Source: Telmatospirillum siberiense (GTDB lineage Bacteria; Pseudomonadota; Alphaproteobacteria; Rhodospirillales; Magnetospirillaceae). From it: a stretch of 64,000 nucleotides of DNA. Below are positions 37,808-45,684 of this stretch, one piece after another. Numbering within the stretch: position 1 is the stretch's first letter; each line of letters begins with the position of its first letter. The notes under the pieces are model-generated. The model worked only from the letters and a program-made list of their open reading frames with translations, made no database searches and was not told where the DNA came from. The stretch lies in the NCBI RefSeq assembly GCF_002845745.1, contig NZ_PIUM01000009.1, positions 1 to 64,000 on the forward strand, in the 5' to 3' direction. A program made the translations under genes and the position numbers.

Positions 37808-37840
37808 GAGCGTTGAAAAAGCTCTCGTTTTTCAACGCTC
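37808..37840. terminator. Bidirectional hairpin between rpiA and the PRC gene
   Basis: GAGCGTTGAAAAA (37808-37820) and TTTTTCAACGCTC (37828-37840) give a perfect 13-base stem with a 7-base loop, and the A/T runs in the stem provide a T tract on both strands. It lies between convergent genes (rpiA plus, PRC-barrel gene minus) and suits a bidirectional terminator. Confidence 0.65.
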
Positions 37841-37902
37841 AAATGCCGCACGAGCTGAAGCGCATTGACAAAACTGCTGAATTTTTTGTTCGCCTCAATG
37901 CA

Positions 37903-38697
37903 CTAAAACCACCCATAGCCCGGCCAACCGTAGTGTTTGTGAAGCCGTTTCTCATAGGTTCGCAAGCGCTCCTCATAGGCTTGACCGATCATGTCGAGCG
38001 GCTTCCACGGCGGGCTGGCCTTGATCTGCTCGCGGGTCACGGCGAGTTCGATTTGGTGATTCGGCCAACTGATTTTCCTGACCGCGTAGGGCGATATCAG
38101 GACATGCTGTCCCGGCCACCAGTTCTTCGTATCGATGATGAGATAACGGATGCCCCATTCGGCATCGTCGACAAGAAAGTCCTCGACATGGCCGATCTTG
38201 CCGTCCGTGGCTTCGATATGATAGCCGGTGACGGCAGTGATACTGTCCAGGTGCGGACTTTCGTCGTCATCTGGCTCCTCGCCAACGGCCTCATGTACCG
38301 TCGCTCCGCCGGAGACGGGCGGTGCGGTAAACGGCGCGGCGATTCCATGGGGGCTCGCCGCAAAATAGCTGTCGCCCCAACCGGCATCCCAACAATAATA
38401 ATCGTACAGGTGAAGTTCCATCTGCCGAGACACTGGTTGGTCGACGAAGATGCTCGGACCTCCCTCGATTTGTGCCTTCGTCATCGTAACGGGAAGCTCG
38501 CGCCGTTCGTGGTCCGCATGCCCGATCGCCGATGGGTGCAGCAGAATTTTGCGTCCGGGTAACCACGTCCCCGTATCGATGACCAGCCACCGAACCTTCC
38601 AGGTCTGGTCGTCGAACAGGACATCGCTGACGGCGCCAATCTGGCCGTCGCTCGCCGCTATGGCGTAGCCTTTGATTACCGATTCAACCTGTAACAT
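37903..38697 (-). CDS. Cytoplasmic protein with two PRC-barrel domains (paralogue)
   Basis: A 264-residue tandem PRC-barrel protein. Module 1 (about residues 5-75) has VIKGYAIAASDGQIGAVSDVL and RWLVIDTGTWLPGRKILL; module 2 (about 150-225) has VTGYHIEATDGKIGHVEDFL and RYLIIDTKNWWPGQHVLI. The same QPVSRQMELHLYDYY linker phrase occurs in the paralogue at 11674-12450 as QPVSRQMESQVYNHY, so the two arose by duplication or were acquired together. The C-terminus is longer and aromatic (KRLHKHYGWPGYGWF). AAAGG lies upstream of the ATG at 38697. No partner gene is adjacent; role unknown, stress-associated by family context. Confidence 0.85.
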   Translation of the reverse strand: MLQVESVIKGYAIAASDGQIGAVSDVLFDDQTWKVRWLVIDTGTWLPGRKILLHPSAIGHADHERRELPVTMTKAQIEGGPSIFVDQPVSRQMELHLYDYYCWDAGWGDSYFAASPHGIAAPFTAPPVSGGATVHEAVGEEPDDDESPHLDSITAVTGYHIEATDGKIGHVEDFLVDDAEWGIRYLIIDTKNWWPGQHVLISPYAVRKISWPNHQIELAVTREQIKASPPWKPLDMIGQAYEERLRTYEKRLHKHYGWPGYGWF

Positions 38698-39580
38698 ATG
38701 GGTGCCTTTTCTAAGCGGAAATGTCCTGTGCCTCAGACTCGATGATGGGCAGGGCGGTGAGCGAACCGCCGTCCAGTTCCTGGTTTGGAGGGGGGGCGTT
38801 CGAGCAGGCGCGAGTGGATATAGAAGATGTCGCCAGGGAAGGCTTCGCGTCCGGGCGGCCGGCGGAGCAAGAGGGAAAGCTCGCGATAGGAGCGGGCATG
38901 GTGCGTAGTCCTTGATGCATTCCGCAACATCGCTCGCTCCTATCGAGGGGGGAGGCTCCTTTTGTGCGAAGCTGGCGATGTTACAATATCCGGAAGCGAT
39001 TCTTTGCCGAAGGCTCGGAAACTACTTACTTTTCTGAGAGACTTGGTCTGGCCCATTGAGGGCCCGCGCCCCGCCGGCCTTGCCGGCAATGTCAGGAATG
39101 TGCGCGAAGCCTTGGCCGCCCGAAGGGCAAACGACGCCGCAGGCGGGCCGAAGGCCGAGCATGGCCAAGCAACGGATACGGATGTATCCCGCCCGGCGAT
39201 TGAGGGCTCATGCTCGCGCGGTTTCACCGTAAGCGGGGCTCTCCTAAAGAAGTTCTTCGCCGGCGCAGCGGACCAGCTCTTTGCGCATTCGCATATCACG
39301 CGAAAGGCGAACTTCGGTGTTGCATCGTTCTTACGCTTTCCCTAATAATGTCCACAAAGCAGACGCAATGTCCAACATGTGGACTTTTGTCTTTGAATCC
39401 ATTTTATGCGGATACCGCCTCATGGGGACCAGCCTCCGTACGCAGAGAGCCGAGCCCCGACAATAGGATGAATGCGGATTCGTAAATTAGGTCGCTCAAA
39501 GCTTATTCGATCTAATGCTCTGTAAGTCTATGCGTAACTATGAAGTACAATGAGGCGAAAGCCTTAAGTTGGAGGAAATA
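38698..39580. other. Long intergenic region with gene and repeat remnants
   Basis: No intact gene in almost 900 bases. On the minus strand, 38905-38945 copies the leader of the PRC-barrel genes (ribosome site, ATG, MLRNAS) and then diverges. Segments 39050-39070 and 39188-39209 match repeats in the fumC/AEC gap (the latter 22 bases identical to 15464-15485). Between and after them lie unassigned sequence and an AT-richer stretch (39460-39570) that should hold the promoter of the permease operon at 39581. Confidence 0.5.
38907..38945 (-). pseudogene. Remnant of a PRC-barrel gene leader
   Basis: On the minus strand the sequence GGAGCGAGCG-ATG-TTGCGGAATGCATCA matches the ribosome site and first six codons (MLRNAS) of the PRC-barrel gene at 12450. 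After these codons the frame continues without PRC similarity. It marks a third, mostly deleted, copy of the family. Confidence 0.5.
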
Positions 39581-40915
39581 ATGACGCTGGCACTCGTGGT
39601 CGGAGTATTTTTGTTAATTTCGTATATCGCTTTCGCGGTGTACGCCGCGCGCGGCGGTAATCTCATGCTTGGTTTCTTCTTCATGGCCATTTTATGGGCG
39701 TGTCTGGGAACCATCGCGGGTGTCACCACTTGGTCCGCTTCGGCCGAGCAGGTGAAAAGCGGCATGCTGGACATCAACAACGGTATTTTCGAGCAGGGAC
39801 CGGAACTTTGGGGGGTGACGGCCGTCATCATCATCTTCGGTTCCTGGTTCGGTCGGGTCTTGATCGATACGGGCATCGCCCGCAGCATTATCCGTGCCGC
39901 CGTTGAACTCGGCGGGGACAAACCCGCCGTCACCTGCATCCTGCTGTCCCTGGTCACCGGCCTGATCTTCACCTCGGCATACGGGGCCGGATCCGTGGTG
40001 GCGATCGGCGTGATCATCTTTCCAATCCTGCTCGCCCTGGGAATTTCGCGTTCCCTGGCCACGGCCGCCTATCTGATGAGCGTCGGTGCGGGCCTTTACC
40101 TGAACAGCGGCTGGCTCAGCCAGTTCGGCGCCCTCATCCCCGAATTCGATCGGGCCACGGCGACTTGGCGGACCTTCGGCTTTATCGCTTTCGGTTTGCA
40201 GATGGCCGCGACCTTCCTGATGATCCTTGTGGTCAGCGCGACCGGAAACAAAACGCGCGCCTGGCCGGAACGGGTGGGAGCGCAAGGCGAACAAGGCAAC
40301 GTCAATCCGCTGGCGATGCTCACCCCGCTGATCCCGGTGGCGTTGTCCGTCTTCTGCGGCGTCAAGCCGATCACCGCCATCCTGATCGCGGTCGCCTTTG
40401 CGCTGCTCATGACCGGCCACTACAAGAAGTGGAACGATACGGCCATTCTGCTTCAGAAAACGTTCCATGACGGCGTCATGGATGTGGCGCTGGTCTTCGC
40501 CTTCCTGTTCTTCCTCCAGATGTTCCTGCGTGCCGCCAAGATTTGCGCGCCGCTTTTGGCCCCGATTCTGGAACCGGTCATGCCCGGGAGCTTGTTCGCG
40601 CTGTTCATCGGGTTCGGCCTGCTCAGCGTTTTGGCGCTGTTCCGGGGGCCCCTGACGGTGTGGGGCGCCGGTGCCGCCACTCTGGCTCTGTTCCAGGCGG
40701 TTGGCGGTATTTTCACCCCACAAGTCCTTTTCCCGCTGTTCATGGTGCCGAGCACCACGGTCAACGGTTCGATTTGCCCGACGCAGTCCTGGTGCCTGTG
40801 GGCCATCGGCTATACCAAGACCAGCTTGAAGGAATATTTCCTGACCTGCCTGCCCTTCTGCCTGGTGGTGGCGCTCATCCTGGAGGTCGTCGCCTACTTC
40901 ATGTTCGCGGTCTAA
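39581..40915 (+). CDS. Multi-pass inner-membrane permease of the ion-transporter (GntP/citrate-like) type
   Basis: A 444-residue protein with about 12 membrane helices. Landmarks: LALVVGVFLLISYIAFAVYAA as helix 1, AVIIIFGSWFGRVLIDTGIARSIIRAAVELGG, the Gly/Ala-rich TSAYGAGSVVAIGVIIFPIL, a second-repeat LFIGFGLLSVLALFRGPLTVWGAG, and a TTVNGSICPTQSW loop. Such inverted-repeat permeases (gluconate, citrate, dicarboxylate types) use proton or sodium gradients; I cannot choose a substrate. ATG 39581 has GGAGG at 39571. It is the first gene of a unit with a HyuA-like ATPase, an HExxH protein, a membrane protein and an IclR regulator, suggesting uptake of the compound the operon degrades. Confidence 0.75.
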   Translation: MTLALVVGVFLLISYIAFAVYAARGGNLMLGFFFMAILWACLGTIAGVTTWSASAEQVKSGMLDINNGIFEQGPELWGVTAVIIIFGSWFGRVLIDTGIARSIIRAAVELGGDKPAVTCILLSLVTGLIFTSAYGAGSVVAIGVIIFPILLALGISRSLATAAYLMSVGAGLYLNSGWLSQFGALIPEFDRATATWRTFGFIAFGLQMAATFLMILVVSATGNKTRAWPERVGAQGEQGNVNPLAMLTPLIPVALSVFCGVKPITAILIAVAFALLMTGHYKKWNDTAILLQKTFHDGVMDVALVFAFLFFLQMFLRAAKICAPLLAPILEPVMPGSLFALFIGFGLLSVLALFRGPLTVWGAGAATLALFQAVGGIFTPQVLFPLFMVPSTTVNGSICPTQSWCLWAIGYTKTSLKEYFLTCLPFCLVVALILEVVAYFMFAV

Positions 40916-40961
40916 AAAGGGGAGGGCCTGAAGGAACGGGCCCGCACAAATAAGCATAATC

Positions 40962-40995
40962 GGAAGTGAGCCTTCGTGGCTGTCGGTTCACTTCC
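40962..40995 (+). other. Hairpin between permease and HyuA-like genes
   Basis: GGAAGTGA at 40962-40969 and TCACTTCC at 40988-40995 form an 8-base stem, extended by CC/GG after a one-base mismatch. There is no T tract. It may be an intercistronic processing or stabilising element. Confidence 0.4.
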
Positions 40996-41114
40996 AAGTC
41001 CATGCGAGGTGAAGGTCGGATTTTCCGGTGGACGATCCGTCCTTCTCATCTTGTCGCAATGAGGCGGCTTGGCCATGGCGATCGCCAATCGGCCGGGCTT
41101 TACTGGAGGAAGGT

Positions 41115-43238
41115 ATGGTTCAAGAAGTAAGAGTGGGCATCGACGTTGGCGGCACGCACACCAAGGCGGTCGCCATTGACAACGCCACGCACGAGATCGT
41201 CGGCCAAAGCGTCGTGAAGACCACGCACGACCACGAAATGGGCGTCGCCGCCGGTGTCATAGAATGTTTCCGTAATTGCCTCACTCAGAACAATATCTCT
41301 CCGCAGAGCGTGGTTTTCATTGCTCATTCGACGACTCAGGCGACCAATGCACTGCTTGAGGGAGATGTCGCCAACGTCGGTATCCTGGGCATCGGTCCCG
41401 GAGGGATCATCGGCATGTTGTCGAAGCGGCAGACGCGAATCCCCGATATCGATCTGAAAACCGGTCGCCATATTCGCATCTGCCACAATTACCTCAACCA
41501 GAAGGCGGCCAATCCCCCGGCCATCAAGGCGGCCATCAAGGCCCTGATCGACAAAGGCGCATCGGTGATCGTGGCCTCGAAGGCCTTCGGCGTGGACTCC
41601 ATCCACGAGGAGGAGGCCGTTCGCGAGGTCGGCGAGGAGATGGATCTTCTCGTGACCGTCGCCTCGGACATTTCCAAGCTCTATGGTTTGACGCGACGGA
41701 CGCGGACCGCCGCCATCAACGCCTCCATCCTGCCCAAGATGTTGAACACGGCGACGTCGACCGATCAGGCCGTTCGTAGCGCCGGGATCGACAAACCGCT
41801 GATGATCATGCGTGGCGACGGCGGGGTGATGGACCTTTCCGAGATGAAGAAGCGTCCGGTCCTGACCATGCTTTCCGGTCCCGCGGCAAGCGTTGTCGGC
41901 GCCCTGATGTATCTGCGCGCCTCCAACGGCGTCTATTTCGAGGTTGGCGGCACCTCGACGAACATCGGCGTCATCAAGAACGGCCGGCCCGCCGTCGAAT
42001 ATACGGTCCTCGGCGGCCATCGGACCTACGTCAACTCGCTTGACGTGCATGTTCTCGGCGTGGCGGGCGGATCCATGGTGAGGGCGGCGAATGGCGCTCT
42101 GGTCGATGTCGGCCCGCGCAGCGCGCACATCGGCGGCCTCGGTTACGCCGTGTTTACGCCGCTTGAGGAAATCATCAAGCCGGAGCTGGAGTTTTTCGCA
42201 CCGAAGGACGGCGATCCGGCGGACTATGTGCGCATCAAGATTTCCGAGACCAAGCGTGTAACCATCACCAACAGTTGTGCCGCCAATGTCCTGGGTTATG
42301 CCAAGGAGGGCGATTACAGCTATGGCATTCCCGCCTCGGCCCGTGCCTGCATGCAGCCCCTGGCGGACTATCTTGGCGTTTCGGTGGAGGAATGCGCGCG
42401 GCAGATCCTGCAAAAGGCTCATGAAAAGATCCAGCCGGTCATCGACGAACTCACCGAAAAATATAAGTTGGAGCCGGATCAGGTTTCGCTGGTCGGGGTC
42501 GGCGGCGGCGCTGCGGCCCTGCTGCCCTATACGGCCGAGCAGATGAAGCTCAAATATTCCATTCCACAATATGCCGAGGTCATTTCTTCGATCGGCGTGG
42601 CTCTGGCGATGATTCGCGACGTCGTCGAGCGGGTTATTCCCAATCCGACCAGCCAGGACATCTCGGCGATCAAGAAGGAGGCGAAGAACCTCGCCATCAA
42701 GAACGGTGCCGTTCCCGATTCGATCGAGGTGCATATCGAGATCGATCCGCAGACCAGCAAGGTCACGGCGATCGCCCTGGGATCCAACGAAGTACAGACG
42801 ACGGATCTGCTCAAGGCCTGCAGCGAGGAGGAGGCGCGCGCCCTCGCCGCGCAATCCATGGATCTGCCGGCCTCCGATCTGGAATGCACCGTCAAGGACG
42901 ATGTCTTCTACGTCTTTTCCGCCGACAAGGACGGCAAGACGCTGATCCGCCTGCTTGACCGCAAGGGCTTCATCCGTGTCCAACGCTCCAACGCCCGCGC
43001 CGTCAGGATCGGGATCGGCCAATGGGAGGAACAGGTCGAGGAGATGTGGAATTCGATGATTACCTACAAGACCGAAATGCAACGTACGCCCGACCTTTAT
43101 CTGTGCGCCGGGGGCAAGGTCCTCGATTATGCCAACACGATCAGCCTGGATCAGTTAAAGGTTATCATGCGCAGTGAGTTCTCCGAGCTTGACCCCAGCG
43201 ATCAGGTCATCCTCATCGGGGCGCAGAGTGCCTCCTGA
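41115..43238 (+). CDS. Single-chain HyuA-like hydantoinase/oxoprolinase-family ATPase
   Basis: A 707-residue ASKHA-fold protein. The N-terminal phosphate-1 loop is VRVGIDVGGTHTKAVAID; a second nucleotide loop is LSGPAASVVGALMYLRA followed by YFEVGGTSTNIGVIKNG (phosphate 2); LVGVGGGAAALLPYTAEQ is the adenosine motif. These are the hallmarks of hydantoinase/oxoprolinase A subunits, which use ATP to open cyclic amides or carboxylate ketones. The usual B subunit (HyuB) is absent here, so either this long form works alone or with the following two unknown proteins. The last ~150 residues (IEVHIEIDPQTSKVTAIALG...) are outside the typical HyuA core. ATG 41115 has TGGAGGAAGG upstream. Confidence 0.85.
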   Translation: MVQEVRVGIDVGGTHTKAVAIDNATHEIVGQSVVKTTHDHEMGVAAGVIECFRNCLTQNNISPQSVVFIAHSTTQATNALLEGDVANVGILGIGPGGIIGMLSKRQTRIPDIDLKTGRHIRICHNYLNQKAANPPAIKAAIKALIDKGASVIVASKAFGVDSIHEEEAVREVGEEMDLLVTVASDISKLYGLTRRTRTAAINASILPKMLNTATSTDQAVRSAGIDKPLMIMRGDGGVMDLSEMKKRPVLTMLSGPAASVVGALMYLRASNGVYFEVGGTSTNIGVIKNGRPAVEYTVLGGHRTYVNSLDVHVLGVAGGSMVRAANGALVDVGPRSAHIGGLGYAVFTPLEEIIKPELEFFAPKDGDPADYVRIKISETKRVTITNSCAANVLGYAKEGDYSYGIPASARACMQPLADYLGVSVEECARQILQKAHEKIQPVIDELTEKYKLEPDQVSLVGVGGGAAALLPYTAEQMKLKYSIPQYAEVISSIGVALAMIRDVVERVIPNPTSQDISAIKKEAKNLAIKNGAVPDSIEVHIEIDPQTSKVTAIALGSNEVQTTDLLKACSEEEARALAAQSMDLPASDLECTVKDDVFYVFSADKDGKTLIRLLDRKGFIRVQRSNARAVRIGIGQWEEQVEEMWNSMITYKTEMQRTPDLYLCAGGKVLDYANTISLDQLKVIMRSEFSELDPSDQVILIGAQSAS

Positions 43239-43914
43239 CGAGAGCTTCGAGGTCCTGTTCAGCCAGCTTCTGACGGTCCCGGAGTGGGTCTGGGACCGTC
43301 TTGTTCTGGAGGCCGATACGCTCATCCGGCGCATTCCTGAAGACAGGAAAGAGCCTTTGTGTCGGATGGCGTGTTCCGTCGGCCATGATCTGGCCGAAAA
43401 CCACGTCGGAGGGACGCCGGAGCGGCGGCCCTCGGCGTTGGCTCAATCCCTGGGCCTTACCCTCGGCGAGGAGACGGATGGCCCGTTCGCCTCCTTCACG
43501 GAACCTCGGTCGATCCGGGTCGATGTCGCCGCCGTGGCGGCCGCCGATGCGCTCCTGGAGCGGACCGGGCAAAGGGCGGCTCTGGGTGGGGTCTCCCTTT
43601 ATGAGGTGCTGGTCGGGCATGAGCTTTTCCACTATTTTGAGATGGTGAAACCTGAACTTCCGACGTCGCAAAAGTTGCTGACGACCTGGAAGCTGGGTCT
43701 ATTTGAAGGGAAAAGCAGAATCCTTGCGTTGGGTGAGATCGCCGCGATGGCCTTCGCGCGACGGTTGACGGGGGCGCCATTCGCTCCATTCGTCTTGACC
43801 TTCGTTCTGTTTTGGGCGACGGAGAGGACAAAGGCCTTGGACATCCACGCGGCCGCCGTCGGCCACTTCCATCCTGAAAAAACCAATGGAGCCGGATCAT
43901 GCTGTACCTGCTGA
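43228..43914 (+). CDS. Unknown protein with an HExxH motif, in the HyuA-like operon
   Basis: A 228-residue protein starting at GTG 43228, overlapping the HyuA-like stop by 11 bases and the next gene by 16. The notable motif is VGHELFHYFEMVKPEL (about residues 130-145): HELFH fits the zinc-metalloprotease HExxH pattern, and a downstream Glu in LALGEIAAMAFARRL could act as third ligand, as in gluzincins; the alternative is a ferritin-like helical protein. The N-terminal half is acidic (VPEWVWDRLVLEADTLIRRI) and the C-terminus ends in Cys residues (GSCCTC). No signal peptide. I do not recognise the family; the tight overlaps say it works with its neighbours. Confidence 0.7.
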   Translation: MPPDESFEVLFSQLLTVPEWVWDRLVLEADTLIRRIPEDRKEPLCRMACSVGHDLAENHVGGTPERRPSALAQSLGLTLGEETDGPFASFTEPRSIRVDVAAVAAADALLERTGQRAALGGVSLYEVLVGHELFHYFEMVKPELPTSQKLLTTWKLGLFEGKSRILALGEIAAMAFARRLTGAPFAPFVLTFVLFWATERTKALDIHAAAVGHFHPEKTNGAGSCCTC

Positions 43915-44450
43915 GCGCCGTGCTTGCGGCGAGTGTCGTCGTCGTCGCGGCGTTTTGCCGGCGGCATGGGCGCGCCCTGCCGGGTCCGGAGGTGGCCATA
44001 CGTCTGAAGGAACCGGTCATCACTCTCTGGATGGGGGGCTTTTTGTGGCTTGAAACGGCCGTCCTGATCGGAATCGGCTTCGCCTTTCCGCTGATGTTCG
44101 GAGGGCGGTCCGATGCCGAACTCAATGTCGCGCTTTTCCTGCTGCTGAGCATCGTGCTGGGGGCCTATCTCATGCTCTATGGAAGCGTCAAACGGCTCGA
44201 TCTGAGCGAGACGGGGCTGCTTTATGTCGATCCGATCGGCCGGCGCCGGTCGCTGCGCTGGGATGACGTGGACGGGGTCGAGGCCGTTGCCGGCAAGCGT
44301 TTCTTCCTTCTCAGCCGGCACGGACGCATCCCCGTCGGCGGCAATCGGAAGGACATGCGCGATTGTCTCCTCTTTGCCGACCGGCACCTCGATCCGGCTC
44401 TGACCGGTGGGGTTTTCCCTTCGCTCAAGCAGTCCCTGAGCTTGCCTTGA
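43899..44450 (+). CDS. Membrane protein with a PH-like cytoplasmic tail
   Basis: A 183-residue protein. Helix 1 is MLYLLSAVLAASVVVVAAFC, and two more helices lie near residues 47-70 and 78-98 (ETAVLIGIGFAFPLMFG, VALFLLLSIVLGAYLML). The tail (about 100-175) alternates short strands, SVKRLDLSETGLLYVDPIG, RRRSLRWDDVDGVEAVAGK, RFFLLSRHGRIPVGG, as in bacterial PH-like domains. The ATG overlaps the previous gene by 16 bases, so it is part of the same transcript. Probably a membrane anchor or scaffold; function unknown. Confidence 0.65.
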   Translation: MLYLLSAVLAASVVVVAAFCRRHGRALPGPEVAIRLKEPVITLWMGGFLWLETAVLIGIGFAFPLMFGGRSDAELNVALFLLLSIVLGAYLMLYGSVKRLDLSETGLLYVDPIGRRRSLRWDDVDGVEAVAGKRFFLLSRHGRIPVGGNRKDMRDCLLFADRHLDPALTGGVFPSLKQSLSLP

Positions 44451-44521
44451 GCGGAATGGTTATCGCAAAGTCTGGCCCTGGGAGAAGAAGCCGGGCTCTG
44501 ATCAAGGTTTCACCGGTATTC

Positions 44522-44534
44522 GTTCCAGAGGAAC
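44522..44534. promoter_or_regulatory. Candidate IclR operator
   Basis: GTTCCAGAGGAAC is a perfect palindrome (5-base arms, 3-base centre) 60 bases before the iclR start. Family operators are commonly short GTTCC/GGAAC-type palindromes, so this is a plausible autoregulatory site. A second copy is not evident in the permease promoter at 39460-39580. Confidence 0.4.
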
Positions 44535-44593
44535 AATGTCTATATAGTGGTTGGTGAGTCTGTTATGTGGATGACATAGGGAGAGTCTGATTT

Positions 44594-45433
44594 ATGCATC
44601 CGCCTGTTTCGCCAGCAGACAACGCTCAGCCCGAGGACGAGGGGCGCCGGCAAAGCTCGGCCGACAAGACGCTCGAAATCCTGGTGGCGCTGGGCGAACT
44701 CGGGCTTAAATCCGACGATGGTGTCCGCTTGACGGATCTTGTCGAGCACACGGGCCATCCTCGCCCGACGGTGCATCGCCTTCTCGGCGAATTGAGGCGT
44801 TTCGGATTCGCCACTCAGGACGAAGCCAGTGGCCGCTATAGACTTGGTCCAAAACTGCTGGTGCTGAGCGCCCAATGTCTTGGTGGCTTGGACCTGCGAC
44901 GCATCGCTCAGCCGTTCATGCGCGAACTCGTCGATGACATCGGCTTCATGGCCCATCTTGGGATCATGGATAAGCATTGGATCGTCTATATCGACAAAGT
45001 CGAATCGACACAGGTGGTTCGCATCGTTTCGTCCATCGGTCAGAGACGGGAAGCCTCGACGACGGCCATCGGCAAAGCGATTCTCGCCTATTCGCCCAGG
45101 CAAGTTGTCGACGATCTGATCGGGGAGGGGCTGCCACTTCGAACACCGCGGTCGATCGGTACGGCGGAAGCGCTCTTTGACGAGCTCAAGCGGACTCGGG
45201 TGAGGGGGTTTGCTCTGGACAACGAGGAATGCGACTTGGGGATCTGCTGTGTGGCGGCACCCATTTTCGATCATTCCGGGACGGTGATCGCCGCCATCAG
45301 CGTCACCATGATGGTGTCGCAGGTGGCCGGCGGCGACATCGAGCGCATTGGAAACACCGTCGCGGCCACCGCCTTGAAGATTTCCGAAGGGCTTGGACGA
45401 ATGGAGTGGACCCCGTGGGCTGGACAGGGATAG
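44594..45433 (+). CDS. IclR-family transcriptional regulator
   Basis: A 279-residue regulator with an N-terminal winged helix (about residues 22-85: SADKTLEILVALGELG, RLTDLVEHTGHPRPTVHRLLGEL, RRFGFATQDEASGRYRLGPK) and the C-terminal IclR effector domain (about 100-265: IDKVESTQVVRIVSSIGQRR, STTAIGKAILAY, GFALDNEECDLGICCVAAPIFDHSG). The effector domain binds small organic acids or aromatic compounds in relatives. It follows the HyuA-like operon with its own 140-base gap and palindrome, and a rho-independent terminator closes it. It is the obvious candidate regulator of the upstream permease/HyuA unit. Confidence 0.9.
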   Translation: MHPPVSPADNAQPEDEGRRQSSADKTLEILVALGELGLKSDDGVRLTDLVEHTGHPRPTVHRLLGELRRFGFATQDEASGRYRLGPKLLVLSAQCLGGLDLRRIAQPFMRELVDDIGFMAHLGIMDKHWIVYIDKVESTQVVRIVSSIGQRREASTTAIGKAILAYSPRQVVDDLIGEGLPLRTPRSIGTAEALFDELKRTRVRGFALDNEECDLGICCVAAPIFDHSGTVIAAISVTMMVSQVAGGDIERIGNTVAATALKISEGLGRMEWTPWAGQG

Positions 45434-45562
45434 CCGGGCCCCTTTCTCTGTTGGGCTGATCGGTGTCTGCGGCTATTCATGGGAACGACGTCTGAGCCGG
45501 CTATCAGCACCTTGCGACCATCAACAGATCAAGATGGTTGATTGGCCCCGCAGCCAAATACA

Positions 45563-45600
45563 AAAAGGCCCGCCGATCCGAAATGACTGGCGGGCTTTTC
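45563..45600 (+). terminator. Intrinsic terminator after iclR
   Basis: GCCCGCC (45568-45574) pairs with GGCGGGC (45589-45595), followed by TTTT and preceded by AAAAA. Stem of 7 GC-rich pairs, 14-base loop. It ends the iclR transcript before the NCS1 permease gene. Confidence 0.7.
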
Positions 45601-45684
45601 GTTGTTCAAATAAGAACAGATCGGTTTGATTTTTCGCGCTCAACAGATGTCCTCGCGCGAGGGAACGGAAGGATTTCAAGGGTC

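Noticed and set aside
38711..38930. Several 60-78 codon frames on both strands after the PRC-barrel gene
   Set aside because: Only the first six codons on the minus strand resemble a real gene (PRC leader); the rest show no similarity and the frames mirror each other.
41100..43082. 660-codon minus-strand open frame opposite the HyuA-like gene
   Set aside because: Low-complexity His/Arg/Gly-rich product with no family similarity, antisense to an intact ASKHA protein.
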